64,000 nt of DNA from DATFVA01 sp963771705 (GCA_963771705.1 CAVYUP010000006.1:124001-188000); one strand, 5' to 3'. Numbered from the stretch's first letter, positions 34,041 through 42,620 are shown. The notes: generated from the sequence alone by a model not told the origin. A program made the numbers and translations.

Positions 34041-34726
34041 TTTTATTCCTTGTTTTTTTATGAAATGAGAGCTTTAAATTAAGGATTTATGAGGGGAAAT
34101 GAAATGGAATGTGATGTAAGAGGAGCCGGAGCAAGGAAAAAGTTAAAAGGGAAAAGTTAGAAGTAGGAGAGATGAGTTTCCCCCATTAGCAGATACCAAT
34201 AAAATTCAAAGAGCAATGTGCATAGAACCGAAGAACGAAAAACTATGCAGTATGGCGTAGGTTTAGGCCGGATTCTTTAAGTCTGCGGGCTTTTTTTTGA
34301 GTACCTGTACATAAGACAAGGAGAGAGGAGAAAACAGGGCTGTGGGGGAAAAGATGGAGGGATTGGTTAATTGGGGTAGCAATGACGGGAGGGTGAGGGA
34401 TTGCTTCACGTGAGGACTCCCGCTCAGAGCGGGGCAAGCTGTTCGCGATGACAGGAGGAGGGGAAGGGTTTAAAACCAGGAGAGACGCAAACCCTCAGTA
34501 TTTCTCTTACGGGTGCGCCTCTACCAGGTATAAATTTATGTGTGAGGACTATCGTTATGACTGTTACAAATATCGCGAACCTCTATTAATATTCTCTTAA
34601 GATTACATTAAAAAAAATTAATGTTTATCAGATCTCTCCCTGCCGGCGAGATGACACGGAGAAACGGGTATCGTTCGGTCGGGAATTCCTCAGAAATGAT
34701 CAGGAGACAATAGTCAAAGCTCAGAA
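34041..34726. other. Gap of 686 bp: palindromic interspersed-repeat-like sequence, no gene
   Basis: No credible gene is seen. The slyD promoter must lie at its left end. A stem TGCATAG/CTATGCA occurs near 34218-34246, and a T8 run follows at about 34290. Two stretches resemble bacterial intergenic repeat elements of the 'GATTGCTTC...GCGATGAC' type: 34400-34452, with the palindrome CCCGCTCAGAGCGGG at 34419-34433, and a shorter relic near 34630-34660 (CTCTCCCTGCCGGCGAGATGAC). Confidence 0.5.
34400..34452. repeat. Palindromic intergenic repeat element (REP/RPE-like)
   Basis: ATTGCTTC at one end and GCGATGAC at the other flank a central perfect palindrome, CCCGCTCAGAGCGGG (34419-34433). I recognise this layout from interspersed intergenic repeats in several bacterial groups. 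Only one full copy is visible here, so repeat status depends on other copies in the genome. Confidence 0.4.
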
Positions 34727-34936
34727 TCATTTGGTAGTGAATTTTGAACCCAGGTCTTTCAGCGCACTGCCGGGATTTTCTTTGCCGTCCATTGTTGTAA
34801 GCAGATTATTTACCTGCGAGCCTGCGGGTTCGGGCAGTTTATCTTTTAGAAAAGAAAGTACGATCTTAAAGGCTTCGTACGACTGCTCTTCCGTAAGTCC
34901 GAATTTTTCTGACAGTTTCTTTAATAAATCATTCAT
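34727..34936 (-). CDS. Small helical protein (DUF2267-like)
   Basis: A 69-residue protein with the pattern LLKKLSEKFGLTEEQSYEAF followed by VLSFLKDKLPEPAGSQVNNLL, as in the short DUF2267-type helical domains of unknown function. A ribosome site (GGAG) precedes the ATG. It is the last gene of the SDR-LigD operon, 12 bp downstream of the polymerase-domain gene on the same strand. Any role in DNA repair is only suggested by position. Confidence 0.7.
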   Translation of the reverse strand: MNDLLKKLSEKFGLTEEQSYEAFKIVLSFLKDKLPEPAGSQVNNLLTTMDGKENPGSALKDLGSKFTTK

Positions 34937-34948
34937 TTTATTCTCCTT

Positions 34949-35872
34949 CTATTCTTGTTCTTGTTTGAGTATTTGTTCTGCTTTTTTTGCTTCTTTTGTT
35001 ATCGTTACTGCATGCTTCCTGAAGTCTTCCCAGGGGTCTTTCTTCTGAGAGAGGCGCCTGAAGATGTTCTTTATGTTATACTTCTGCGGGGACATACGAC
35101 CGTTAAGTTCGTCCCATTCAATGGGCGCCGCTACGGGAGCGCCAGGCTTAGCTCTTACAGCATAGGGAGCAACTGCTGTCTGCGCATAAGCATTGCGCGC
35201 AACGTCGAGGAATACCCTCCCCTTCCGCTTGTTCTTTCTTACTTCTGTTGTAAGCCTGTCAGGATGCCTGCCGGCGAGTATCTTCGCAATGTTCTGTCCG
35301 AATTCTCTTACTTTATCAAAGTTTTCTTTACGCTGAAGCGGAATCTCTACATGTACTCCTTTCGAGCCTGTTGTCTTAATAAAAGTGTTAATGCCCAGCT
35401 CATCTGTTAACAGCTTACGGAGTTCTTTAGCGGCAAAGATGACCTCGCCGAAATCATCTCCCGGAGGATCGAGATCGAAGATGAGGGTGTCGGGTTTATC
35501 AAGCTTATCTTTTTTGCTCAGCCAGATGTGAGGAGTTATGCATCCCTGGTTGGCAATGTAAACGAGGGTAGCAGCGTCATTGCAGATTACGTGATGCACT
35601 GTTCCCCCGCCCTCCTTCCTGACCGATTTTGTTTTGATCCAGCCCGGAAAGTAATCGGGGGCGTCCTTATGAAAAAAACTTTGTCCCTTTATTCCATCAG
35701 GGTAGCGGAGCATCACCAGCGGTCTATCTTCAAGGTAAGGGACCATGACACCGGCTACGTCCTTAAAGTAATTGACTAGATCGCCCTTGGTATATTTCTC
35801 ATCGGGGAAAAATACTTTATCTGTATGTGAAAGTTCTACCGTATGACCGCCAATCTTCAATTCTTCGCTCAT
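34949..35872 (-). CDS. ligD: LigD-type polymerase/primase domain protein (stand-alone)
   Basis: A 307-residue archaeo-eukaryotic-primase-like polymerase domain of LigD. Visible are the family start (LSHTDKVFFPDEKYTKGDLV), FFHKDAPDYFPGW, and the catalytic Asp pair D133/D135 in LIFDLDPPGDDF, followed by GSKGVHVEIPL. It adds nucleotides, with a preference for ribonucleotides, at broken DNA ends during non-homologous end joining. In many bacteria this is the N- or C-terminal part of a three-domain LigD; here it is a separate gene 1 bp after the ligase gene. Confidence 0.93.
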   Translation of the reverse strand: MSEELKIGGHTVELSHTDKVFFPDEKYTKGDLVNYFKDVAGVMVPYLEDRPLVMLRYPDGIKGQSFFHKDAPDYFPGWIKTKSVRKEGGGTVHHVICNDAATLVYIANQGCITPHIWLSKKDKLDKPDTLIFDLDPPGDDFGEVIFAAKELRKLLTDELGINTFIKTTGSKGVHVEIPLQRKENFDKVREFGQNIAKILAGRHPDRLTTEVRKNKRKGRVFLDVARNAYAQTAVAPYAVRAKPGAPVAAPIEWDELNGRMSPQKYNIKNIFRRLSQKKDPWEDFRKHAVTITKEAKKAEQILKQEQE

Positions 35873-35873
35873 A

Positions 35874-36872
35874 TTACGCCTCCTCTCTTACAACGTCTTT
35901 TGGATCCTTATCTCTTCTTAATCCCATAAACCTCGGGTGACGAAGTTTATGGCCCGACGTCCATTCGGTAAAGCCTACCTGCCCCACCAGCTCCGGTGAT
36001 ACCCAGTGAACGTTCTTCTCTTTTACTTTTTCACTATAGGGGGAGGTTTTCCTTTCGAGGCTATGGAGCCTTTTGGAAATTCTTTTAAGCGTTTCGTCAT
36101 CGTAGCCGGTACCGACCTTACCTGCATAAAGGAACTTATCCTTCTTATAAAAGCCGATCAGCAGCGCGCCGAAGCCGATCCTTTCACCCTGCGGATCGGT
36201 ATAGCCGCCGATAACGAACTCCTGCTGTTTTGAGCACTTGAATTTGAGCCAGTCGGACGAGCGGGAATGTTTATAGGGTGCGGAGCCGTCTTTGGCTATT
36301 AGTCCCTCCCACCCTTTCCTGCACGCTTCCTTCAGGAACTTCTCCCCGTTTTGTTTTCTATAAGCGGTATGGCGGAGAGGATCTTTAAAGCTGAAGTTCT
36401 CCCTGAGGATTTTCTTACGACTCATAAGAGGGAGTGCCGACAGGTCATAGCCGTCGAAGTACATCAGGTCGAACAGGTAGAGATATACTTTAGTTTTGCT
36501 GTTCTTTATTTCCTTTTCGTTTTTAAGGTGCATACGGTTCTGCAGCTTAGTGAAGCTGGTTGTACTTCCGTCGAAAGCTACTATCTCGCCATCGGCAATA
36601 AAATCTTTTTTAGAATGACTGCCGAACGCCTTAACGATTTCGGGATAAGTTTTGCCGGCCTGTTTTTTATTCCTTGTCATCAGCTTTATCTTTTTGTTCC
36701 TGCAGAAGACGAGGATCCGTTCACCATCGAGCTTTCGTTCATAGATCCAGTTCTTATCGGAGAAATAATCGTGCGTAAGCTTTGCGAGCATTGGGGCGGT
36801 CCACCCAAGCATCTTTTTCTTCTTTAGCTTATCCTTCGCCTCCTCCGAAAGTCCTTCAAGTATTTTGTTCAT
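35874..36872 (-). CDS. ligD: ATP-dependent DNA ligase, LigD ligase domain (stand-alone)
   Basis: A 332-residue ATP-dependent ligase. The adenylated Lys is K47 in YERKLDGERILVF (motif I); downstream motifs include FIADGEIVAFDG (III), KGWEGLIAKDG (IV) and DWLKFKC (V). An OB domain follows, ending near WTSGHKLRHPRFMGLR. It seals breaks in NHEJ. It lies between the phosphoesterase gene (10-bp gap) and the polymerase gene (1-bp gap), so the three LigD activities are made from one message as separate polypeptides. Confidence 0.94.
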   Translation of the reverse strand: MNKILEGLSEEAKDKLKKKKMLGWTAPMLAKLTHDYFSDKNWIYERKLDGERILVFCRNKKIKLMTRNKKQAGKTYPEIVKAFGSHSKKDFIADGEIVAFDGSTTSFTKLQNRMHLKNEKEIKNSKTKVYLYLFDLMYFDGYDLSALPLMSRKKILRENFSFKDPLRHTAYRKQNGEKFLKEACRKGWEGLIAKDGSAPYKHSRSSDWLKFKCSKQQEFVIGGYTDPQGERIGFGALLIGFYKKDKFLYAGKVGTGYDDETLKRISKRLHSLERKTSPYSEKVKEKNVHWVSPELVGQVGFTEWTSGHKLRHPRFMGLRRDKDPKDVVREEA

Positions 36873-36882
36873 ATAGTCCTTT

Positions 36883-37497
36883 TCACTTTTTACCTTTCTT
36901 CTTCCCCTCTTCCTTCTCTATCTGATGCATCGTTCTGCCAGTAAGCACAGACTTCTTCTGTGTGCTCACCGGATTCCTGCGGGCATCTGCATAATCATCC
37001 TTCATCTTTATAAGCATCCACTTTGCATCCTTTCCCTTGCCTGTCTTAACCAGAGCGTAACCGCCCTTAATCTTCTTTCCGTCGAGGAATATTTTGACCT
37101 CGCCTTTTTTAAGAGACTTATCGAGCGGGACCTCATTACCATTTTTATCCTCGTTAATATTTTTATACGTGCCGGCATCCCACACCATCACCGTACCGCC
37201 TCCGTACTGATCCCGGGGGATGAGGCCTTCGAAATCCGCGTACTCGAGCGGATGATCTTCAGTAGGCATTGCGAGCTTTCGCTCTTTGGGGTTAGTGGAG
37301 GGACCTTTAGGAACCGCCCAGGATTTAAGGACGCCGTCTACTTCAATTCTGAAATCATAATGAAGGTTTGTGGCATCGTGCTTCTGGATTACAAAGATAT
37401 TCTTCTTCCCTTTCTTTTTACTGCCGCCGAAAGGTTCAGCAGTGATTTTGAAATTCCGTTTCTTGTGGTATTCGTTAAGAAAGTTCTTTTTTGCCAT
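36883..37497 (-). CDS. ligD: LigD 3'-phosphoesterase domain protein (stand-alone)
   Basis: A 204-residue protein matching the LigD 3'-phosphoesterase. FVIQKHDATNLHYDFRIEVD supplies H40, H46 and D48; further conserved blocks are SWAVPKGPSTNP, PTEDHPLEYADFEG and GGGTVMVWDAGTY. The enzyme trims 3'-phosphates and 3'-ribonucleotides from DNA ends before ligation. It is the first of the three LigD genes, 10 bp after the SDR gene. The Lys-rich tail (EKEEGKKKGKK) may aid DNA binding. Confidence 0.93.
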   Translation of the reverse strand: MAKKNFLNEYHKKRNFKITAEPFGGSKKKGKKNIFVIQKHDATNLHYDFRIEVDGVLKSWAVPKGPSTNPKERKLAMPTEDHPLEYADFEGLIPRDQYGGGTVMVWDAGTYKNINEDKNGNEVPLDKSLKKGEVKIFLDGKKIKGGYALVKTGKGKDAKWMLIKMKDDYADARRNPVSTQKKSVLTGRTMHQIEKEEGKKKGKK

Positions 37498-37507
37498 AGT
37501 GTTCCTG

Positions 37508-38383
37508 TTAAGTTATGCGGTGTGTTTCTTTCCCTTTCAGGCCTTCTTTAGAATGCTTGAGTTTAAGTTTGCGGGTCGGCACGATCCTGTACTCCTCTCT
37601 AATGTAGTCGCCTGCAGGTCCTCTTCCGATAGAAATGCCGCCGTCTGCGAAATAGAGTGATCCGGTTACGAAGCTAGCTTCATCAGAAGCAAGGAACGCG
37701 AATACGTTAGCGATTTCCTCAGGACTGCCGTGTCTGCCCATCGGAGTTCCCTTCAGGATATCGCGTTCCATTTCGACGGTCATAGGACTAACATCGGTAT
37801 CGTGCCACTGGGTATCGGTAGGTCCGGGGCAAACAACATTAGCCCGGACACCATGCTTTATCTGCTCGAGCGCCACACCTCTAGTAAACGCGATCATAAA
37901 ACCTTTAGAGCCTCCGTACGGGGAACAGTCGGGCTGCCCTATAGTACCTGCCTCAGAGCCGGTGCTGACTATATTCCCTTTAGTTTTCTGAAGATAAGGA
38001 AGCGCGAATTTAGTCATAAGGAATGCAGTACGAGTATTCATCTTCATCATATAATCGAAATCATCCACGGGGAAGTTTTCTGTAGACGCGACCGTCTGGA
38101 AAGTGCCGGCATTATTGATGAGGATATCCAGCCTGCCGAATATATCGACCGCTTTCTTCACGCAAGCTTCCGCCGTTCCCGCCTCCGAAACATCGCCCTC
38201 GAATGCTTCGGCTTCACCTTTATCGTTTCTTATTTCATTCACCACGCTCTCGACGGGATCGGAAGGCAGTCCGCACACTATCACCTTTGCGCCTTCGGAA
38301 GCAAACTTCTTACATATCGCCTCGCCAATACCTGTTGCACCGCCTGTAACTATCGCGATTTTATCTTTTAATCTTTTTGACAT
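37508..38383 (-). CDS. SDR-family NAD(P)-dependent oxidoreductase
   Basis: A 291-residue classical short-chain dehydrogenase. The cofactor motif is VTGGATGIGEAI near the N-terminus, NNAG follows at about 90, and the catalytic S-Y-x3-K triad is in STGSEAG and SPYGGSKG. A basic 35-residue C-terminal extension (TRKLKLKHSKEGLKGKE) exceeds the usual 250-residue length. The substrate is unknown. It is the first gene of a tight minus-strand operon with the three LigD genes, an odd pairing with no obvious biochemical link. Confidence 0.9.
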   Translation of the reverse strand: MSKRLKDKIAIVTGGATGIGEAICKKFASEGAKVIVCGLPSDPVESVVNEIRNDKGEAEAFEGDVSEAGTAEACVKKAVDIFGRLDILINNAGTFQTVASTENFPVDDFDYMMKMNTRTAFLMTKFALPYLQKTKGNIVSTGSEAGTIGQPDCSPYGGSKGFMIAFTRGVALEQIKHGVRANVVCPGPTDTQWHDTDVSPMTVEMERDILKGTPMGRHGSPEEIANVFAFLASDEASFVTGSLYFADGGISIGRGPAGDYIREEYRIVPTRKLKLKHSKEGLKGKETHRIT

Positions 38384-38498
38384 TTTTTCACCTGCGCTTT
38401 TTATAAATCTATCTTAATCACTAAACATCATTGGTGATTCATATCGCTTAAAAAATTTTGTTAGATTTAGGGGGAAATAATTACAAAATTGCAGAACC

Positions 38499-38546
38499 GG
38501 AAGATTGGAAGATTGGAAGATTGGATGATTGGAAGATTGGATGAGC
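38499..38546. repeat. Tandem octanucleotide repeat GGAAGATT, six units
   Basis: Units 1, 2, 3 and 5 are exactly GGAAGATT; units 4 and 6 are GGATGATT and GGATGAGC. The + strand is C-free until the last unit. It lies in the 226-bp divergent gap between the SDR operon and the cupin gene, which contains no gene. Confidence 0.85.
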
Positions 38547-38609
38547 GGGGCATGATACAGAGGGAGAATTTGTAATCTTTTAATTTGCAACTAAATAAAG
38601 GAGCGTGAT

Positions 38610-38972
38610 TTGCCTGACTACATAAAATCCCCGTCTGTTATAAAATCTGAGGGAAATAAGCCGAAAATAATTGATGAATTTATAGGAAGAGTGAACTCGA
38701 AGTCGACAGAGTTAAGCATAGCAAAGATGAAGAGTCCTGAAGGCTGGGTTGAGCCGGGGCAAACGCCTGAATTCGATGAGTACACTATTGTACTGAAGGG
38801 TCTGCTTCGGGTTACGACGAAGGACGCGTTATATAACGTGAAGGCGGTAGAAGCTATAGTAACGCATAAGGGAGAGTGGATCCAGTACAGTACTCCCGAT
38901 CCCGGAGGCGCCGAGTACATTGCGGTATGCCTGCCGGCTTTTTCCCCCGATACAGTTCACCGGGACGAATGA
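38610..38972 (+). CDS. Cupin-domain protein
   Basis: A 120-residue single-domain cupin. The barrel pattern is visible as WVEPGQTPEFDEYTIVLKGL (motif 1 region) and THKGEWIQYSTPDPGGAEYI (motif 2 region). Metal-binding His residues are mostly absent, so an ordinary metal-dependent enzyme is unlikely. The start is TTG at 38610 with AGGAG 6 bp upstream. The GNAT gene follows after 39 bp, suggesting one transcript. Function unknown. Confidence 0.75.
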   Translation: MPDYIKSPSVIKSEGNKPKIIDEFIGRVNSKSTELSIAKMKSPEGWVEPGQTPEFDEYTIVLKGLLRVTTKDALYNVKAVEAIVTHKGEWIQYSTPDPGGAEYIAVCLPAFSPDTVHRDE

Positions 38973-39011
38973 ACCCGGAAAATTAAATATTAAAAACTGA
39001 AAGCGGAATTT

Positions 39012-39827
39012 ATGCTTACAACAAACTTATTCAGATCTATCGCATCGTGCGAGATAAACGCATGGCAGGATATGTACAACGCAGCGGGACAAAAGCTCTC
39101 CGACAGGTTCGGTATTAAGGTTTTCTCTATCGGTTCTTCGTGCGCCGCGCAGGTAAAGCATATCGACATTCTCGGGTTCAACCGGGTAATCGGACTGGGA
39201 CTGTTTCAGACGGCGACCGAACAGATGATAGACGATCTGATAAAAAAATACAAGGACGCGGCAATAAGCAGGTTCTTTATTCAGATTCACCCGGAGGCCG
39301 CGCCGCCTCAGCTGAGGGAATGGTTTGAAAAGAGGAATATCGTTCATTACAATAACTGGGTAAAGCATTACCGGGGTGTGGAGAATCCTCCAACTGTGGA
39401 AACTGAACTGGAGATAAGAGAGGTAAGCGGCAGTTTTGAGACGAATAAATTCGGCGATATAATTACAGGGAGCTTCGAGTGGCCGGGAGAAATGAGTCAA
39501 TGGTTCTCAAATCTTGTGGGGCGGAAATGCTGGAAGACTTATCTGGCATTCGACAAGGATGAACCGGCAGCTGCGGCTTCGATGTACGTGAAAGACGACT
39601 GCGGGTGGCTGTCATTTGCGAGTACACTTCCCGGGTGGAGAGGAAAGGGCGCGCAGACCGCACTGATAGCACGAAGGATACAGGACGCGGCTGAACTTGG
39701 CTGCAAGGTGCTTACTGTTGAGACCGCTGAAGATAATAAAGAGGAAAGATCACAGTCGATGAAGAACATACAGAAAACAGGATTTGAGGTAGCGTTCGTC
39801 CGTCCCAACTTCATCTGGAAGGCGTAA
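39012..39827 (+). CDS. GNAT-family N-acetyltransferase
   Basis: A 271-residue protein with two regions. The N-terminal half lacks an obvious signature but resembles degenerate GNAT folds found in double-GNAT proteins. The C-terminal half is a standard GNAT domain, with the acetyl-CoA loop in LPGWRGKGAQTALIARRIQ and a late strand CKVLTVETAEDN. The substrate is unknown. The last 17 bp overlap the end of the convergent MFS gene. Downstream of a cupin gene on the same strand. Confidence 0.85.
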   Translation: MLTTNLFRSIASCEINAWQDMYNAAGQKLSDRFGIKVFSIGSSCAAQVKHIDILGFNRVIGLGLFQTATEQMIDDLIKKYKDAAISRFFIQIHPEAAPPQLREWFEKRNIVHYNNWVKHYRGVENPPTVETELEIREVSGSFETNKFGDIITGSFEWPGEMSQWFSNLVGRKCWKTYLAFDKDEPAAAASMYVKDDCGWLSFASTLPGWRGKGAQTALIARRIQDAAELGCKVLTVETAEDNKEERSQSMKNIQKTGFEVAFVRPNFIWKA

Positions 39828-41031
39828 TCTGTCTGATCTTCTTCACGAAGAACAGGGAACCGAAGGAAACCAGACTCATCACAACAAACGCGGCGGGATA
39901 CCCCACACCCGCGGTAATATTTCCACCAGCCCATGCCGACCATGCTTCACATCCATTAGTTGCGGCCATAAAAGTGGAGAACTGGGTTGCTCCCAGTTTA
40001 GGATTGGTGAGATCCATAAACAACGCGTACGATGAGGCAGTGAAGATGCCTATGAACAAATAGATCAGTGTAAGCGTAGATATAAGTAATAGCTCGGGAA
40101 GTCCGTTATAGAAATAATCCCCCGCGGCGAGCAGAATAATAAGGGATGAAAATCCGGTAAGGGAAAGGCTGACTGCTTTCTTCCTTCCAATTTTATCAGA
40201 AGCCTTTCCTCCGATCATCCCGCCGACAAGCATCGCCAGCACAGAGGGAAGGCTGAAGAAAATTCCAATAACATCCTGCGAGATGTTTCTGTCGACCAGG
40301 AAGGGTCCTGCCAGCGCACCGAGTGCCTCGAATCCCGATGCTCCGATAAGAGCGAACATAATTCCAAACCAGGTTGACGGTTTACGGAAGGCAATTAAGA
40401 AGTGGTTAAGGAAGTCGCTGAAGTTTTCCTTATTCTCCGATTTCTTCTCACCTGATTCTTTCACGAAGAAGAGCAGGAACATCGATGCCCATATAAAAAT
40501 AACCAGGAGGGGGAAGATGCCCTGCCAGCCTATCCAGCTTACCGCGAGCAGCGTACCGCCCCCAAAAAGACTTCTTCCGGTGAGCATACCGGCATTCATA
40601 TAACCATTGATTATTCCTCTTTCATCCTCTGAGATAGTGTTTATCGCGAAGGCATCAATCGATACATCCTGTGTAGCGGCAGCGAAAGCATGGAGGATGA
40701 GAAATATCCTTATGAGATCGAAATTCTTTGTGAGATCGAGGAACATCAGGGGAAGAAAAGTTAGTCCCATAATGATCTGCATAGAGATTATCCAGCCTTT
40801 GAATCCCCAGCGTGAAGAATGAAGTGTATCAACAAGGGGAGCCCAGATAAATTTAAGTGCCCAGGGAAAGACGAGTATAGCGGTAAGGGAAGTGATTTGG
40901 TCGACCGGGATCTTCTGCAGACGAAGGAGAGTAGGGAGAGCCCACCAGATAAAACCTATAGGGGCGCCCTCGCTAAGGTAGAGGAACGCGAATAGGATTT
41001 TCCTGCCGTCTGGTTTATCAATGAGGTTCAA
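39811..41031 (-). CDS. MFS transporter, AmpG-like
   Basis: A 406-residue transporter with 12 predicted helices. The N-terminal segment (FLYLSEGAPIGFIWWALPTL) and FPWALKFIWAPLVDTLHSS resemble AmpG muropeptide permeases and related acetyl-CoA/siderophore MFS carriers. The loop DKIGRKKAV between the halves is the usual MFS motif A. It probably imports a solute such as anhydromuropeptides, though the substrate is a guess from family likeness. It is a single-gene unit and overlaps the GNAT gene tail-to-tail by 17 bp. Confidence 0.85.
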   Translation of the reverse strand: MNLIDKPDGRKILFAFLYLSEGAPIGFIWWALPTLLRLQKIPVDQITSLTAILVFPWALKFIWAPLVDTLHSSRWGFKGWIISMQIIMGLTFLPLMFLDLTKNFDLIRIFLILHAFAAATQDVSIDAFAINTISEDERGIINGYMNAGMLTGRSLFGGGTLLAVSWIGWQGIFPLLVIFIWASMFLLFFVKESGEKKSENKENFSDFLNHFLIAFRKPSTWFGIMFALIGASGFEALGALAGPFLVDRNISQDVIGIFFSLPSVLAMLVGGMIGGKASDKIGRKKAVSLSLTGFSSLIILLAAGDYFYNGLPELLLISTLTLIYLFIGIFTASSYALFMDLTNPKLGATQFSTFMAATNGCEAWSAWAGGNITAGVGYPAAFVVMSLVSFGSLFFVKKIRQITPSR

Positions 41032-41169
41032 GATAGTTCCCTAAAAAATACTTATGTAGTTATCACTCAAATATTCATAAGATAAAAAAACCAGGTAAAC
41101 ATCTGTCAGGTTCCCGATACAATTGAAAGGTAAATTATAGAGGGGGAATGGAAAAGAGTGAAGTTAAAG

Positions 41170-41195
41170 CGAGGCTGACTTTTGAGACAGCCTCG
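41170..41195. terminator. Terminator hairpin downstream of the HPF-like gene
   Basis: CGAGGCTG (41170-41177) and CAGCCTCG (41188-41195) pair perfectly around a 10-nt loop, 17 bp beyond the stop of the minus-strand HPF-cold-shock gene. Confidence 0.7.
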
Positions 41196-41212
41196 TCAAC
41201 ATTTTATAGATA

Positions 41213-41773
41213 TTAAGCATTCTGTATAACGTGTACGGTAGAAGCCTGGGGACCTTCATCCCCCTGTTCCTCGAAGAAATTTACTCCCATTCCTGTTTCC
41301 ATCTTTTCAAAATCCTTATTCACCACGCTGTTTTTATGGAAATAAATTTCTCTACCATTTATCGTTCTGAGAAAACCATAGCCTTCTTCTGGGAAGATAC
41401 GGTCTACTATAGCCGCAACCTCCTGCTGGGGATGCTGTTTCACATTTTCCCTTTGACGCGAGGTTAATTTTTCCAGCTGTTTCTTTGCGGCATCGAAGGC
41501 GTCGCGGATCACTTTCTCAAGTCCGTCTGACATAACACCCTCGCCCGGTTTTCTTTCCACAACCAGTTCATGCCCCGGAGGAACGCGCATATCGATACGT
41601 ATCCGGTAAGGGCTCCCGTCATTTATAGCGCGCTGAGGTTTTTCAACCGCAACACGGCAGCTTGTCATATAATCACACATTCTTTCCAGTTTATTTACTT
41701 TTTCACGGATTAAGTTATCGATGTCGTCAGCTTTCTTAATGTCACGGTAGGAAATTTCAAGCGGTATCTGCAT
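41213..41773 (-). CDS. HPF/RaiA-like ribosome-associated protein fused to a cold-shock domain
   Basis: A 186-residue fusion. Residues 1-100 resemble the HPF/RaiA sigma-54-modulation fold (PLEISYRDIKKADDIDNLIR, LERMCDYMTSCRVAVEKPQ, RIRIDMRVPPGHELVV), which binds the 30S decoding centre in stasis. Residues 115-184 are a cold-shock-like OB fold (AAIVDRIFPEEGYGFLRT, EIYFHKNSVVNKDFEKMETG), which binds single-stranded RNA. The combination suggests a stress-induced ribosome- or mRNA-binding factor. A hairpin follows the stop. The gene stands alone, with a 288-bp upstream region that should contain its promoter. Confidence 0.88.
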   Translation of the reverse strand: MQIPLEISYRDIKKADDIDNLIREKVNKLERMCDYMTSCRVAVEKPQRAINDGSPYRIRIDMRVPPGHELVVERKPGEGVMSDGLEKVIRDAFDAAKKQLEKLTSRQRENVKQHPQQEVAAIVDRIFPEEGYGFLRTINGREIYFHKNSVVNKDFEKMETGMGVNFFEEQGDEGPQASTVHVIQNA

Positions 41774-41992
41774 AATAACTCCTGTTTTTTTCTATATTTA
41801 CAAAATAATTATGAAAGTTGTCAATTACAAACAAACATCACGGCATGGAGATCACAAGAGATTGAATCAGCGGGCGCAGTTTCCTGAATGGAGCAGCTGA
41901 TTATTTACTGAATAGAACTGCCTGTTATATTCATGGGGGATGATTACCGGATTCCAAAGGGAAGGAAAAAAAGTAAAAAGGGGAAAAGAAAA

Positions 41993-42034
41993 CCCCGGGT
42001 TACTGCCTAAGCGGGCAGACAGATAATCCCGGGG
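41993..42034. terminator. Compound hairpin downstream of the HEAT-repeat gene
   Basis: CCCCGGG (41993-41999) pairs with CCCGGGG (42028-42034). An inner CTGCC/GGCAG stem and adjacent TTA/TAA pairing extend it. It sits 28 bp beyond the stop of the gene at 42062-42478. Confidence 0.6.
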
Positions 42035-42061
42035 ATACGAGGTTATGGCAGAATGAAAGAA

Positions 42062-42478
42062 TCAGCTTTTATCCGCTTTCCCATTTGTTTTCAGGCAATA
42101 GTCCTTGTAAAAGTACTGCAGAATACAGTTAATATTCGACCCGCATTCACCAGTATCTATCATCCTTTTTACCAGATTCACTCCACGCGGATTTCCTATC
42201 TTCAGCAATGACCAAGCGGCGACGAGTTTTGCGCCATCATTTTGACCATTACGGAATAAGTCCATCAGCGGAATAAGTGCTTTCTCTGATTTAAGCTCAC
42301 CAAGGAAATAAGCGCAGCTTACTTTCAGACTGGGATTATCAGAGTCCAATCCCTTCAAATAATTACTCTCGATCTTGTGGTATTCCCTGCTGGCCAGCAA
42401 TTCTTTCGGAGGAGCCTGTGCGAATGCTGCAGCGGCTGCCATAAAGAAAACCACCAGATATAAAACAAAGCGTTTCAT
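42062..42478 (-). CDS. Exported HEAT-repeat protein
   Basis: A 138-residue protein with a signal peptide (LYLVVFFMAAAAAFAQ). Two or three HEAT-like helical pairs follow (NPSLKVSCAYFLGELKSEKA; DGAKLVAAWSLLKIGNPRG). Four cysteines in the C-terminal part (including GECGSNINC and DYC) could form disulfides in the periplasm. It is a probable protein-protein scaffold; function unknown. A single-gene unit with its own hairpin terminator. Confidence 0.78.
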   Translation of the reverse strand: MKRFVLYLVVFFMAAAAAFAQAPPKELLASREYHKIESNYLKGLDSDNPSLKVSCAYFLGELKSEKALIPLMDLFRNGQNDGAKLVAAWSLLKIGNPRGVNLVKRMIDTGECGSNINCILQYFYKDYCLKTNGKADKS

Positions 42479-42620
42479 CTCGACCTCCGGGTTAATTAAA
42501 ATAATTTATCATCAATTAATATGATGATGTTGTCTCAGGCAATAATAGATTATTAATGGAGGCCATTCTACCACTCATGTAGATAAAAATGATAATTTTG
42601 TCTCACCGATGGGTTATCTG

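Noticed and set aside
34243..34437. 64-aa minus-strand frame in the slyD upstream gap
   Set aside because: It overlaps the palindromic repeat and T-run and shows no coding features.
37000..38383. A search for a Ku gene beside the LigD genes
   Set aside because: No Ku-like frame (about 270 aa) is present on either strand between the SDR gene and slyD, so Ku is not called.
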